Below are positions 1 to 8,465 of a stretch of 64,000 nt of DNA, piece by piece. Where the stretch lies: contig PHDC01000002.1 of assembly GCA_002842515.1 (NCBI GenBank), forward strand, positions 124,001-188,000, written 5' to 3'. Origin of the DNA: Bacteroidetes bacterium HGW-Bacteroidetes-5. Lineage in GTDB: Bacteria > Bacteroidota > Bacteroidia > Bacteroidales > UBA932. A program made the position numbers and the translations under genes. The first letter of the stretch is position 1. Every line of letters begins with the position of its first letter. The notes under the pieces are model-generated. The model ran no database searches and was not told the DNA's origin. It was given only the letters and a program-made list of their open reading frames with translations.

Positions 1-10
1 TTTATTTACA

Positions 11-1480
11 TCAAACACTGCCAAAGCTCTTCCTTATCCTCCAATTGATAGGGTAAAGATTGTTAGCTCGGGTGCCCAGATTCTTGACATAACCTAACGG
101 AAGGCCGCCATAAGTAACTATTAGATAGCCCAATGGAGCACCTTCAAGCTTTATAGACTGCCGGGCGAGATATTTAAGAGCTGTCTCTTTTGTAAGTTCA
201 AATCTCGGGATATCATTTATACCGGTAATTGAGAGCGCATCTTCCGGATTAGGCAGGAATTGGGATGAAGAGTGTTTTGGCGACAACTCTTTGGGAGATA
301 AATTCTTGGCAGATAGGCCCTTAGACGAAGAGTGTTTTGGCGACAAATGCTTATTAACAAGGGAGTTGCCGCCTCTATCGTGCAGTTTCTTCAAATTACC
401 AGACGCGATATTGTCTTTACCTGATGCGATATAGTTTGAATTTTTAAGAGGGTTTTTAACTGACTCGTTTTCGACTGGCAGATCTGAATTAATCTCTTTT
501 CTGAAGAGTGCGAAAAAAAGTCCTTCGCCTCGTACCAAACCGGGAAAAAGGCGATATCCGCCGGCATCTCCTTTTACTACACCGGACTTTTTGAGAAGTG
601 TTTCCAGATGCCCGACTGAGAGGTGAGCATTATGAGCAGTTGAATCGTGATCCAGATCATAGAGCTCCTCCAGAGAGACGAGGCGGGCGCCAAGCTCTTT
701 TTGAATCCAGGTCACGTTTTGGTCGTTTTCGTAGATGTTGAAGGTGCAAGTTGAGTAGGCCAGATATCCGCCCGGGGCAAGGGCCGGCCAGATGTCGGAC
801 AAAATTCTTTTTTGCCTGGCTGCGCAGGTTTTCACATTATCTTCACTCCACTCGCTAATTGCGACAGGGTCTTTGCGAAACATCCCCTCTCCCGAGCAGG
901 GGGCATCTGCAAGTATAAAGTCGAACTGCAGGCCCACAGCTTTGCAATATGAGGCCACCTCTGAGGCATCCTTGCTGGTAACCTCAACACGATGGTTCCC
1001 CCACTTTAAAAGATTCTCTTTCAAAGGGGCCACCCTATTTTTAACAATCTCATTGGCAACTATATATGAGTCCAACGGAAGCATTGAGACAAGATGTGTG
1101 GTTTTACCTCCGGGGGCAGCACACAGGTCAAGCACCCTGGGCTGAGAAATATCTGCAAAGAGAGGTTTAAGCAGAGCCAAAAACATTGACGATGGCTCCT
1201 GAACATAGTAGGCGCCGGCGTGAAATGCGGGGTCCAGAGTGAAGTTTGGTCGTGAAGGCAGATAGTAGCCATCCGGGCACCAAGGGACTTTGTCGCCTAA
1301 GGCAATTGCCTCATTAGCAATAGAATCTACCTTTACGGAGAGAGGCTTCAATGGGTTTAAGCGGATGGATACAGATGGGGTCGTACTCTCAAGAGCGTCC
1401 ATGATTATTGGTGTCCTGTCGCTACCTGCCGCCTCCAGCAGATAGTCTTGAAATTTGTTTGGAAGTACTCGCTTCTCCAA
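11..1480 (-). CDS. RsmB/NOP-family rRNA (cytosine-C5) methyltransferase
   Basis: SAM-dependent RNA m5C methyltransferase of the RsmF/NOL1-NOP2-Sun group, expected to modify 16S rRNA. The SAM-binding motif (VLDLCAAPGGKT) is near residues 117-126, and the two family cysteines are visible in DAPCSGEGMF (C195) and YSTCTFN (C245, the usual nucleophile). A C-terminal PUA-like part (LGYLIVTYGGLPLGYVKNLG) closes the protein. Between about residues 350 and 425 there is a Ser/Lys/Leu-rich stretch with repeated LSPKHSSS and LSPK units that looks like an expanded linker and not a fold. The exact target base cannot be read from sequence. Confidence 0.9.
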   Translation of the reverse strand: MEKRVLPNKFQDYLLEAAGSDRTPIIMDALESTTPSVSIRLNPLKPLSVKVDSIANEAIALGDKVPWCPDGYYLPSRPNFTLDPAFHAGAYYVQEPSSMFLALLKPLFADISQPRVLDLCAAPGGKTTHLVSMLPLDSYIVANEIVKNRVAPLKENLLKWGNHRVEVTSKDASEVASYCKAVGLQFDFILADAPCSGEGMFRKDPVAISEWSEDNVKTCAARQKRILSDIWPALAPGGYLAYSTCTFNIYENDQNVTWIQKELGARLVSLEELYDLDHDSTAHNAHLSVGHLETLLKKSGVVKGDAGGYRLFPGLVRGEGLFFALFRKEINSDLPVENESVKNPLKNSNYIASGKDNIASGNLKKLHDRGGNSLVNKHLSPKHSSSKGLSAKNLSPKELSPKHSSSQFLPNPEDALSITGINDIPRFELTKETALKYLARQSIKLEGAPLGYLIVTYGGLPLGYVKNLGTRANNLYPINWRIRKSFGSV

Positions 1481-1535
1481 ATTATTGGGCTATTAATAAA
1501 TTGTTAGTAAGCTACTATTGTCAATTTCTGGGGTG

Positions 1536-3398
1536 TTAATAACGGTTTCGGTCGAAGCCGGCGGAGCGGAAAATCTCGGTGGAGTAGTTGGCTCCCCACA
1601 GGTCGTATCGGTCAAATTGATCTACAAGCTTGAGCTGGAATTTTGGCCAGTTTTTGTTGGCCGGAAGGGTCCAGTAGACCTCTGCCAGTGCAGAAAAGCG
1701 AGGGAAGATTCCGTACTCCAGACGCTGCTTGTGAGGAAAGTACTCTGTCCACATACATCCCTGACCTCCAATGATATTGGCAGCTACCGATGCAGGAACA
1801 TCTGCAGGAACCGGTTCAAAGAGATAGACTGAGTCTACCGGTGCAAACCAGGCTCTGTGGCAAAGGGTATCCTCGTCACGCTTTTGAGCCACATTAAAGT
1901 AGCTATATTTTATAGGTGTCATAATCGCCTTATGGCCAAGCTCTGCAGCCTTGATGCCATTCTCAACATTTCGCCAGCTCATCACCACTGCACCTTTAAC
2001 TAAACCATCGTCCAGCATCTCGTCCCAGCCAATAAACTCACGACCGCGAGCGTGAACAATATCTGCAATACGCTTTGCAAAATACTTTTGCAGTTCATTC
2101 TCGTCCTTCAAGCCATACTTAAGCATAAACTCCTGAGTTTTAGCAGACTCCTCCCACCACTTTTTAGCACACTCATCTGCACCGATATGGATATACTTGC
2201 CGGGAAAGACATCCATCAACTCGTTGAAAACATCCTCCAGAAACTTGAAAACCTCCTCCGACGGAGCAAGCACATTGTTCTGGCGGTTATAGATGCCCCA
2301 GGTTATTGCAGGTTGTTTCGGAATTTCCGGGGTTGTGCTAAAGTGCGGATATGTTGCAATGATTGCCATCGAGTGGCCCGGCACGTCAATTTCCGGAACC
2401 ACAGTGATATAGCGCTGCGCAGCGTACTCCACAATCTCCTTCATCTGCGCAATTGTGTAGAACCCACCGTAACGAGTGCTGTCTACGCCGGTTCCGGGAA
2501 AAATTCCGATAATCGTGCCGGCCCTCCAGGAGCCAATCTCATTGAGCAGCGGGTGACTTTTACTCTCCATTCTCCAACCCTGGTCGTCTGTAAGGTGCCA
2601 GTGAAAATAGTTCATCTTGTGCAGAGCCAGATAATCTATATATTGTTTCACATAATCTACTGAATATATGTGCCTTACCACATCCAGATGCATACCCCGG
2701 TACTCAAACCGCGGGAAGTCCACCACAAGAATTTGAGGCAGATACAAAGAATTGCCTGAAATAGAGGTTTTTGCAGATGAAGCTGTCGCAGAATTTGGGG
2801 TAATTGCGGTGATGTTTTGGTCGGCGGGAACGGGCAGCAACTGAATCAGGGTCTGGATTGCGTAGAATAGGCCGGAGGGGTTGGCTCCCGTGAGTGTCGC
2901 CTGTGCAGCACCAACCTGCAGATGGTAGGCCCCCTCCCTTTTTAGGTCGGAAAGGTCATAACCGAAATTTGGCATAGGATCTATGCCTGCCAATTGCCTT
3001 AAATTTAGCTGAATGACAGAGCTGATAGCCTTGCGGTCGCTCTCCCTGGCCGGAAGCTTATCCACTACAACCACATCAACTCCGTAATATCTTTGCAGAT
3101 AGCTCTTTAAAAAAGTTGCAGAGTTCATCTCCTCGCAACCAATTGCCACTATCACGCTCTTCGAATCAATTTTAAACTTCTCGCCATCAAGCGGAACAAC
3201 CACTTGCGGCTCAGGAATTATTGAGTGCTTCAGATGCTTGCCGCCAAGTGCAGGTGCGCTTGCAGATGCAGGTGCGCTTGCAGATGCAGGTGCGCTTGCA
3301 GATGCAGATGTGTTTGCAGATTCTGGTGTGCTACCTGATACAGATAAAGTTGTGCTGCTCATTGCCAGTGTGAGTATTATTGGTAAAAAATTTTTCAT
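1536..3398 (-). CDS. GH20 beta-N-acetylhexosaminidase, exported
   Basis: Family 20 glycoside hydrolase that removes terminal beta-linked GlcNAc/GalNAc, probably in the periplasm. I start it at the ATG giving MKNFLPIILTLAMSS, a typical signal peptide; an upstream in-frame ATG lies inside an inverted-repeat element and would spoil the signal. An N-terminal GH20b-like domain is followed by the catalytic barrel with HLTDDQGWR near 268-276 and the catalytic Asp-Glu pair in HIGADEC (D408-E409), where the acetamido group assists catalysis. After the signal peptide is an Ala/Ser/Pro tract (about 31-51) built from DNA repeats containing GCAGAT; a second Ser/Ala/Thr-rich linker lies at about 200-216. 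Confidence 0.92.
   Translation of the reverse strand: MKNFLPIILTLAMSSTTLSVSGSTPESANTSASASAPASASAPASASAPALGGKHLKHSIIPEPQVVVPLDGEKFKIDSKSVIVAIGCEEMNSATFLKSYLQRYYGVDVVVVDKLPARESDRKAISSVIQLNLRQLAGIDPMPNFGYDLSDLKREGAYHLQVGAAQATLTGANPSGLFYAIQTLIQLLPVPADQNITAITPNSATASSAKTSISGNSLYLPQILVVDFPRFEYRGMHLDVVRHIYSVDYVKQYIDYLALHKMNYFHWHLTDDQGWRMESKSHPLLNEIGSWRAGTIIGIFPGTGVDSTRYGGFYTIAQMKEIVEYAAQRYITVVPEIDVPGHSMAIIATYPHFSTTPEIPKQPAITWGIYNRQNNVLAPSEEVFKFLEDVFNELMDVFPGKYIHIGADECAKKWWEESAKTQEFMLKYGLKDENELQKYFAKRIADIVHARGREFIGWDEMLDDGLVKGAVVMSWRNVENGIKAAELGHKAIMTPIKYSYFNVAQKRDEDTLCHRAWFAPVDSVYLFEPVPADVPASVAANIIGGQGCMWTEYFPHKQRLEYGIFPRFSALAEVYWTLPANKNWPKFQLKLVDQFDRYDLWGANYSTEIFRSAGFDRNRY
3238..3330. repeat. Short tandem repeat inside the hexosaminidase gene
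   Basis: The plus strand shows an 18-bp unit (GCAGGTGCGCTTGCAGAT type) repeated about three times and then decaying into further GCAGAT copies. It encodes the Ala/Ser/Pro tract after the signal peptide. It preserves the reading frame because the unit is a multiple of three. Confidence 0.8.
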
Positions 3399-3522
3399 AA
3401 CTGCCAGACTTTTGTGTAAGTAATTTAAAATCACTATATTAAAAAATACAATCTTGTTAATTTTTCAAAACCATATTTGTATATATCTGATAACCTGAGA
3501 GTTTCACAAAACTCTGCCAGTT
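3399..3522. repeat. MITE-like inverted-repeat element, copy 1
   Basis: A 124-bp AT-rich segment bounded by inverted ends: AACTGCCAGACTTTTGTGTA at the left and TTTCACAAAACTCTGCCAGT at the right. The same ends and nearly the same length occur at 19092-19214 and 26016-26139. It begins directly upstream of the hexosaminidase start, and its right end supplies the stop codon of the START-like gene at 3521. No transposase is encoded. Confidence 0.75.
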
Positions 3523-4009
3523 AAACTCCCAGCGCGCGCTCAATTCCGTCTGTAACTTTGTCCACAATCTCCTGCAGTTTGCCGCCAAGCATCATCTTGA
3601 ACATTCCGGAGAGCTCTGAGTCCATAATCAGCTGAAAATCCGATGTTCCGGTGCCAAGATCGTTTAGAAGCACGGTAAAGGTAAACGGAATGGGCGTTGA
3701 GCCGTACTGCTCATAACGGATGCGGGTGAAAGGGGTTCTTTCGCAAATCTTTATACCAATCTCAAACCCCTGAACTTTGGCAAGCAGGGTATCCGGAGTT
3801 GCTCTGACATCTGCCTTGTCCTGCATATCTGCAAGCATATTGCGCATATCTGCAGGGATATCAGGCATATTAGGGATATCTGCATTGATGTTAGAGATAT
3901 CTGCAGGCATCTTACGGGTAAAGTTGGTAAGATCTGTAAAGAGCGAATAGAGGAGATCGGCAGGACGAGCAACTCTAACGACCCGTCCCTCTATATGTGT
4001 GTTTGCCAT
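3521..4009 (-). CDS. START/SRPBCC-like protein
   Basis: A small cytoplasmic protein of about 163 residues resembling the SRPBCC (START/Bet v1-like) fold: an N-terminal strand (EGRVVRVARPADLLYSLFTDLTNF), strands ending in TVLLNDLGTG and FQLIMDSELSG, and a long C-terminal helix. Ligand unknown. The start at MANTHIEG is chosen because it follows pyrE by 19 bp on the same strand; a longer frame would overlap pyrE. Between about residues 38 and 70 it carries degenerate repeats of the type DIPxMxADM, encoded by ATCTGC-rich DNA, replacing what is normally a short loop. Probably co-transcribed with pyrE. Confidence 0.7.
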   Translation of the reverse strand: MANTHIEGRVVRVARPADLLYSLFTDLTNFTRKMPADISNINADIPNMPDIPADMRNMLADMQDKADVRATPDTLLAKVQGFEIGIKICERTPFTRIRYEQYGSTPIPFTFTVLLNDLGTGTSDFQLIMDSELSGMFKMMLGGKLQEIVDKVTDGIERALGV

Positions 4010-4028
4010 CTGTTTTAAAAATAAGTTT

Positions 4029-4664
4029 CTAACTATTTCCCCAAACTTCGGGCTGGTATCTCCAGTCCTGCAAAGTCTCAAGATCGCTGTTAGCGATATA
4101 TTTACAAGATACGGCCTCGTTAATGAGAGTATCGTAATTTGTAAGAGTTCTCAGTTCGACATTCCCGTATTCAAAAGCACGTCTGGATTTGTTGAAGTTG
4201 TATGAGAATATTGCAACCATTCCAAGAACATTTGCACCCGCTTTGTTTAGAGCCTCCACTGCAGATAGTGAGCTCCCGCCGGTAGAGATAAGATCTTCAA
4301 CCACAACCACATTCGCCTTGAGAGGAAGTTCACCCTCAATTTGAGAGCCGGTACCGTGCTCCTTAGGTTTAGGGCGTACATATATAAAAGGCTTACCTAA
4401 AGCCTCTGCAACCAACATTCCCCAGGCAATTGCCCCGGTAGCAACACCGGCAATAACATCAACATTCTCGTAGTTCTGCTCTATCAATCTAACCAGACCT
4501 TTATATATAATTTTCCGGGCTTTCGGATACGATAAAATCTTTCTGTTATCACAATATATGGGTGATTTCCATCCGGAAGCCCAGGTAAAGGGCTTCTCCA
4601 CATTTAACATAACTGCTTTAATTTCCAACAGCTGCTTTGCAACAATTTTTTCTGTAGACTCCAT
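4029..4664 (-). CDS. pyrE: Orotate phosphoribosyltransferase
   Basis: Converts orotate and PRPP to OMP in pyrimidine synthesis. The protein (212 residues from MESTEKIVAKQL) has the PRPP-binding motif in NVVVVEDLISTGGSSLSAVE and the substrate loop region YVRPKPKEHGTGSQIEG, plus the N-terminal orotate-site segment FTWASGWKSPIYCDNR. An in-frame upstream extension of 49 codons crosses the promoter and is rejected. Its promoter box overlaps that of the divergent NUDIX gene. Confidence 0.95.
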   Translation of the reverse strand: MESTEKIVAKQLLEIKAVMLNVEKPFTWASGWKSPIYCDNRKILSYPKARKIIYKGLVRLIEQNYENVDVIAGVATGAIAWGMLVAEALGKPFIYVRPKPKEHGTGSQIEGELPLKANVVVVEDLISTGGSSLSAVEALNKAGANVLGMVAIFSYNFNKSRRAFEYGNVELRTLTNYDTLINEAVSCKYIANSDLETLQDWRYQPEVWGNS

Positions 4665-4675
4665 AAAAAAATAAG

Positions 4676-4693
4676 TATCTTTGCACAAAGATA
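4676..4693. promoter_or_regulatory. Symmetric divergent promoter for pyrE and the NUDIX gene
   Basis: TATCTTTG, two bases, then CAAAGATA: two Bacteroidetes -7 boxes (TAnnTTTG) back to back in perfect inverted repeat. The plus-strand box is 31 bp before the NUDIX ATG and the minus-strand box 21 bp before the pyrE ATG. Polymerase could bind only one direction at a time. Confidence 0.6.
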
Positions 4694-4714
4694 GTAAAAA
4701 CAATCCTCTTTTTA

Positions 4715-5341
4715 ATGTATAGCATCTACTTCGAAAATCGCAGTCTGGCGGTATGCTCACTTGCGGAGCAACCTCTAAACGACCCAAATGCAGTACTCTA
4801 CAGCCCGGCAAGCATCACAGAGATAGTCAATTTGCCCGAGATGTTCGATAGAAGCCCGCACATTTGCAAGCTATACATCCCAACCAAACAAGAGAACGAA
4901 ACCTTTACACAACTCTGCTCAAACCTTACACACATCAGTGCGGGCGGCGGCCTTGTAACAAACACAAAAGGGCAATATCTTATTATTTTCCGCCACGGCA
5001 GATGGGACCTTCCAAAAGGGAAACAGGAGCCCTGGGAGGATATCCGCAGCAGTGCAATACGAGAGGTTCAGGAGGAGTGCGGGGTTAACCATCTGCAGAT
5101 AAAAGAGCATCTTTGTGACACCTACCACACATACCGCCGATACGATAAATTCTGGATTAAATGCACCAGCTGGTTCAAGATGGACTACACCGGCAACGGC
5201 ATAGAGACCACTCCGCAGGCAGATGAAGATATCGAACACGCTATTTGGGTAGATAAAGGGGAGTTGAAAAACTATCTGAACAACACCTACCCTTCAATTA
5301 TAGAGGTATTTGAAAAATCCGGAGTTACCTTAAATCTGTAA
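4715..5341 (+). CDS. NUDIX hydrolase
   Basis: Hydrolyses a nucleoside diphosphate linked to another moiety; the substrate is not predictable. The full NUDIX box is present: GKQEPWEDIRSSAIREVQEE matches Gx5Ex7REUxEE, about residues 105-124, with CG following. About 80 residues precede the NUDIX fold, a Bacteroidetes-type N-terminal extension. Its last 17 bp overlap the 3' end of the convergent lolA gene, leaving no room for an ordinary terminator for either. Confidence 0.88.
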   Translation: MYSIYFENRSLAVCSLAEQPLNDPNAVLYSPASITEIVNLPEMFDRSPHICKLYIPTKQENETFTQLCSNLTHISAGGGLVTNTKGQYLIIFRHGRWDLPKGKQEPWEDIRSSAIREVQEECGVNHLQIKEHLCDTYHTYRRYDKFWIKCTSWFKMDYTGNGIETTPQADEDIEHAIWVDKGELKNYLNNTYPSIIEVFEKSGVTLNL

Positions 5342-6011
5342 CCACCAGCCCCTTCATTCGAGAAGAGGGGAAGATAAAATTGCTCTCAGGCCATCCCGAT
5401 GATGGCTTAAAAGACTTAATCACAACAACATAACTACTACCATCCTTTGAAGTGTACTCAATCTTCACGGGCAGGTTACTACTCTTGTCTATACCCACCA
5501 ACACACTCTTGTAGGGCATCTTTTTGTTTGAAGGAATCAACTCCACAACCCAGTTACCATTGCTCTCCTTAAGTCGTGCAGAGTAACTGTAACTACTTGT
5601 TTGCGTGCCAAGTGATGTTAGAAAACCTATCGGATTTTCTACAAGATCTGTATCTGACGTGTCGTTGGGAAAGATTGTAAGCTCATCAATTTCGGTGCTG
5701 AGAATCCATTTAGACCTACCGTCACAAAATAGCTCCAGTTGCGGATTAACCATCTTAAAAGCGTTCCCCTGAGCCTGAACAATACCCGAAAACTCTCCAA
5801 GAATCTCCCCTTGTGCAGATTTGGCACTCATATTAAAAGTAACCTCTATTGCAGAGTGCTGCTTGATTGCCGCTCTCATCTTTGAGAGCAGATCTGTTGT
5901 TGTAGGAGCACCCTTGGCTACAGAAGAAACATTATAGATTGAAAAATCTGCACCCTGCCCAAAAGCGGCCAAGGTGAAAAGCATTACAAATAAACTTAGG
6001 AAATACCTCAT
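5325..6011 (-). CDS. lolA: LolA-like outer-membrane lipoprotein carrier
   Basis: Periplasmic chaperone that carries lipoproteins to the outer membrane. MRYFLSLFVMLFTLAAFGQG is a signal peptide; the rest (IEVTFNMSAKSAQGEILGEFSGIVQAQ, FKMVNPQLELFCDGRSKWI) fits the LolA half-barrel of about 210 residues. The start lies one base after the ftsK stop, so it is the last gene of the murA-ftsK run. The 3' end overlaps the convergent NUDIX gene. In Bacteroidetes LolA-like proteins often sit beside ftsK. Confidence 0.85.
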   Translation of the reverse strand: MRYFLSLFVMLFTLAAFGQGADFSIYNVSSVAKGAPTTTDLLSKMRAAIKQHSAIEVTFNMSAKSAQGEILGEFSGIVQAQGNAFKMVNPQLELFCDGRSKWILSTEIDELTIFPNDTSDTDLVENPIGFLTSLGTQTSSYSYSARLKESNGNWVVELIPSNKKMPYKSVLVGIDKSSNLPVKIEYTSKDGSSYVVVIKSFKPSSGWPESNFIFPSSRMKGLVVTDLR

Positions 6012-6012
6012 A

Positions 6013-8442
6013 TTAATCCAGCGAAGCGAGTATTTTGTCCAGCGATCTAAAGTCGGTGATGTGCACCTGGCGGGCTTTGCTACCCTCCGAAGGGCCAACG
6101 ATACCCGCTGCTTCCAGCTGATCCATTATCCTTCCGGCACGGTTGTATCCAAGATTCATACGCCTTTGTATTAAAGATGTAGAGCCCTGCTGATACTGAA
6201 CCACCAGTTTTGCAGCCTCATCAAAGAGCTTATCCCGTTTACCGAGATCAACTTCACCTGCCGCCGAGACATCTCCCTCCTCACCGGTATACTCAGGCAA
6301 ATAGTGTGCCGAAGCGTACCCCTGCTGAGAACCAATAAACTCAGTGATTCTCTCCACCTCTACTGTATCTATGAATGCACACTGAACACGGGTGAGCTCA
6401 CCACTTACAGAGATGAGCATATCGCCGCGGCCGACCAGCTGGTTGGCTCCGGTCGACTCCAGAATTGTGCGTGAATCTATGTTGGAGATAACTCTAAAAG
6501 CAATACGGGCCGGGAAGTTTGCCTTAATAAGGCCGGTGATAATGTTGGTGGTCGGCCGCTGTGTCGCAATAACCAGGTGAATACCAATTGCCCGGGCAAG
6601 CTGTGCAAGGCGAACTATCGGCTCCTCAATCTCACGACCTGCTGTCATTAACAAATCTGCAAACTCATCTATAACCACAACAATAAAGTGCATATACCTG
6701 TGTCCCTTGAGCGGGTTTAACCTGCGCGAGAGAAACTTCTCATTATACTCCTTGATTGTGCGCACGTGGGCCAGTTTAAGCAGATCGTAACGGGCATCCA
6801 TCTCAATTGTAAGAGATTTAAGAGTATACACAACCTTTTGAGTATCCGTGATAATAGCGTCGTCACTATCCGGCAGCTTGGCCAAAAAGTGTCTTTCAAT
6901 TTTTGAGTAGAGAGATAACTCTACCTTCTTTGGGTCTATCAGTACCAACTTTAGCTCCGAAGGGTGTTTTGTGTAGAGCAGCGATGTGATAATGGCATTA
7001 AGACCAACCGATTTACCCTGCCCTGTTGCCCCTGCCACCAGCAGGTGAGGCATCTTGGCAAGGTCAAAGCACATAGCCTCGTTGGAGATTGTCCTCCCAA
7101 TCACAATAGGCAGTTCAAACTTAGAGTTCCTGAACTTAGTATCTTCCAGAAGCGATTTCATTGGCACAATGCTCGGCTTGTCATTCGCCACCTCAATACC
7201 CACCGCATTTGTTCCCGGAATCGGGGCAATAATACGAACACCTCGCGCAGCCAGTGAAAGAGCAATATCATCCTCCAGACGCTTAATTTGCGAAATTCTT
7301 ACCCCCGCACTCGGAACAATCTCATAAAGAGTAACAGTAGGGCCGGTACGCGCAAATATACGCTCAATGGATATCTTGTAATCACTTAAAGTCTTAACAA
7401 TCTTGCGGTTATTCTTCTCCAGCTCATCCTGCGGAACTTTGTAGATCTTATCTTTGTAATCATCCAACAGGCTCAGCACAGGCACCTTGTAGTTAGGCAG
7501 ATCCAGTCTTGGGTCGAAGAGAGTCTCCAGTGTAGATTTTGGAATATCTTTAAGAAAATCCTCCTCCTCAACACCACTATCCACATCGTCATCTTCACCT
7601 ATCAGCTCGAGAACATCATCGTCATCCACAAAAGGCTCCTTAGCTGCAACACTATCGCTCTGCTCAACTTCAAATGGAACATCCTTCACATACATAGCCG
7701 CAGGTGCAGATGCGGCCGGCCCGGCACCAATACCGGCAGATCCGTTTGCAGAATCCGGCTCACTCTCTACGCCGTCAACAGATACAAAGCGGTCTACGGC
7801 ATCTCCCGAATCATCTGCAACAATCTTTATTTTTCTTGGTTTTCTGTGGAATATTGAGGAGATTGCGCGCTCAATCCAAAGAACAACATTATAGTTTAGC
7901 AAAATAAGCCAGGTTATGAACACCACACTTATGAGGGCGCCGGCCCCAACCGGACCCGTCATCCCCACCAACCACTCATTAACATAGTATCCGTAAGAAC
8001 CTCCCACACCATTCCCAAACCAGTCGTCAAACTTTGTGAAACTGAATATAAAAGAGAACAGCAGAGAGAGAATAATGGCACCGTAAAGGGTGAGAAAAAA
8101 TATACGCAAAAGCCTTATTCTCTTTATTTTAAGAGAGTAGATAGCAACAGCTGCAAAGAAGAATGGAATGATAAAAGCACCCAAGCCAAAGAGTTTGGAG
8201 AGCAAAAGGTTAGACCAGAAAAAGCCCAACTTTCCAGCTCCGTTCTCTACAGGTACAATCGCGTTCCAGGCATCGGGCCGGGTAAGAAGCGACTGATCTT
8301 CTGCCCAGGTAAAAAGGTATGAGAGCAGCGCCACCAGTGTATATACACTTAGGGCGGCAAAGAACAGGCCTGTGACTAGTTTTACGGCTTCGCCCCCCTT
8401 AGGAGGAGGTGCGGTTTCGGCATTGGAACTCTTTTTTGCCAT
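6013..8442 (-). CDS. ftsK: DNA translocase FtsK/SpoIIIE
   Basis: Septum-located ATPase that pumps chromosomal DNA and promotes dimer resolution at dif. About four N-terminal membrane segments (roughly residues 22-45, 86-103, 112-135, 163-185) precede an acidic linker (250-300) and the motor: Walker A GATGQGKS (K477), Walker B VVVIDEFADL. The C-terminal winged-helix gamma domain (STSLIQRRMNLGYNRAGRIM) would read KOPS-type sequences. The linker includes an Ala/Gly-rich tract near 233-250 encoded by DNA with GCAGAT words. Sits 23 bp downstream of murA. Confidence 0.96.
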   Translation of the reverse strand: MAKKSSNAETAPPPKGGEAVKLVTGLFFAALSVYTLVALLSYLFTWAEDQSLLTRPDAWNAIVPVENGAGKLGFFWSNLLLSKLFGLGAFIIPFFFAAVAIYSLKIKRIRLLRIFFLTLYGAIILSLLFSFIFSFTKFDDWFGNGVGGSYGYYVNEWLVGMTGPVGAGALISVVFITWLILLNYNVVLWIERAISSIFHRKPRKIKIVADDSGDAVDRFVSVDGVESEPDSANGSAGIGAGPAASAPAAMYVKDVPFEVEQSDSVAAKEPFVDDDDVLELIGEDDDVDSGVEEEDFLKDIPKSTLETLFDPRLDLPNYKVPVLSLLDDYKDKIYKVPQDELEKNNRKIVKTLSDYKISIERIFARTGPTVTLYEIVPSAGVRISQIKRLEDDIALSLAARGVRIIAPIPGTNAVGIEVANDKPSIVPMKSLLEDTKFRNSKFELPIVIGRTISNEAMCFDLAKMPHLLVAGATGQGKSVGLNAIITSLLYTKHPSELKLVLIDPKKVELSLYSKIERHFLAKLPDSDDAIITDTQKVVYTLKSLTIEMDARYDLLKLAHVRTIKEYNEKFLSRRLNPLKGHRYMHFIVVVIDEFADLLMTAGREIEEPIVRLAQLARAIGIHLVIATQRPTTNIITGLIKANFPARIAFRVISNIDSRTILESTGANQLVGRGDMLISVSGELTRVQCAFIDTVEVERITEFIGSQQGYASAHYLPEYTGEEGDVSAAGEVDLGKRDKLFDEAAKLVVQYQQGSTSLIQRRMNLGYNRAGRIMDQLEAAGIVGPSEGSKARQVHITDFRSLDKILASLD

Positions 8443-8465
8443 CTTAAAAAGGTTTTATTTTAAAA

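Noticed and set aside
4665..4811. N-terminal extension of pyrE
   Set aside because: The extra codons cross the promoter dyad and contain no conserved OPRT sequence.
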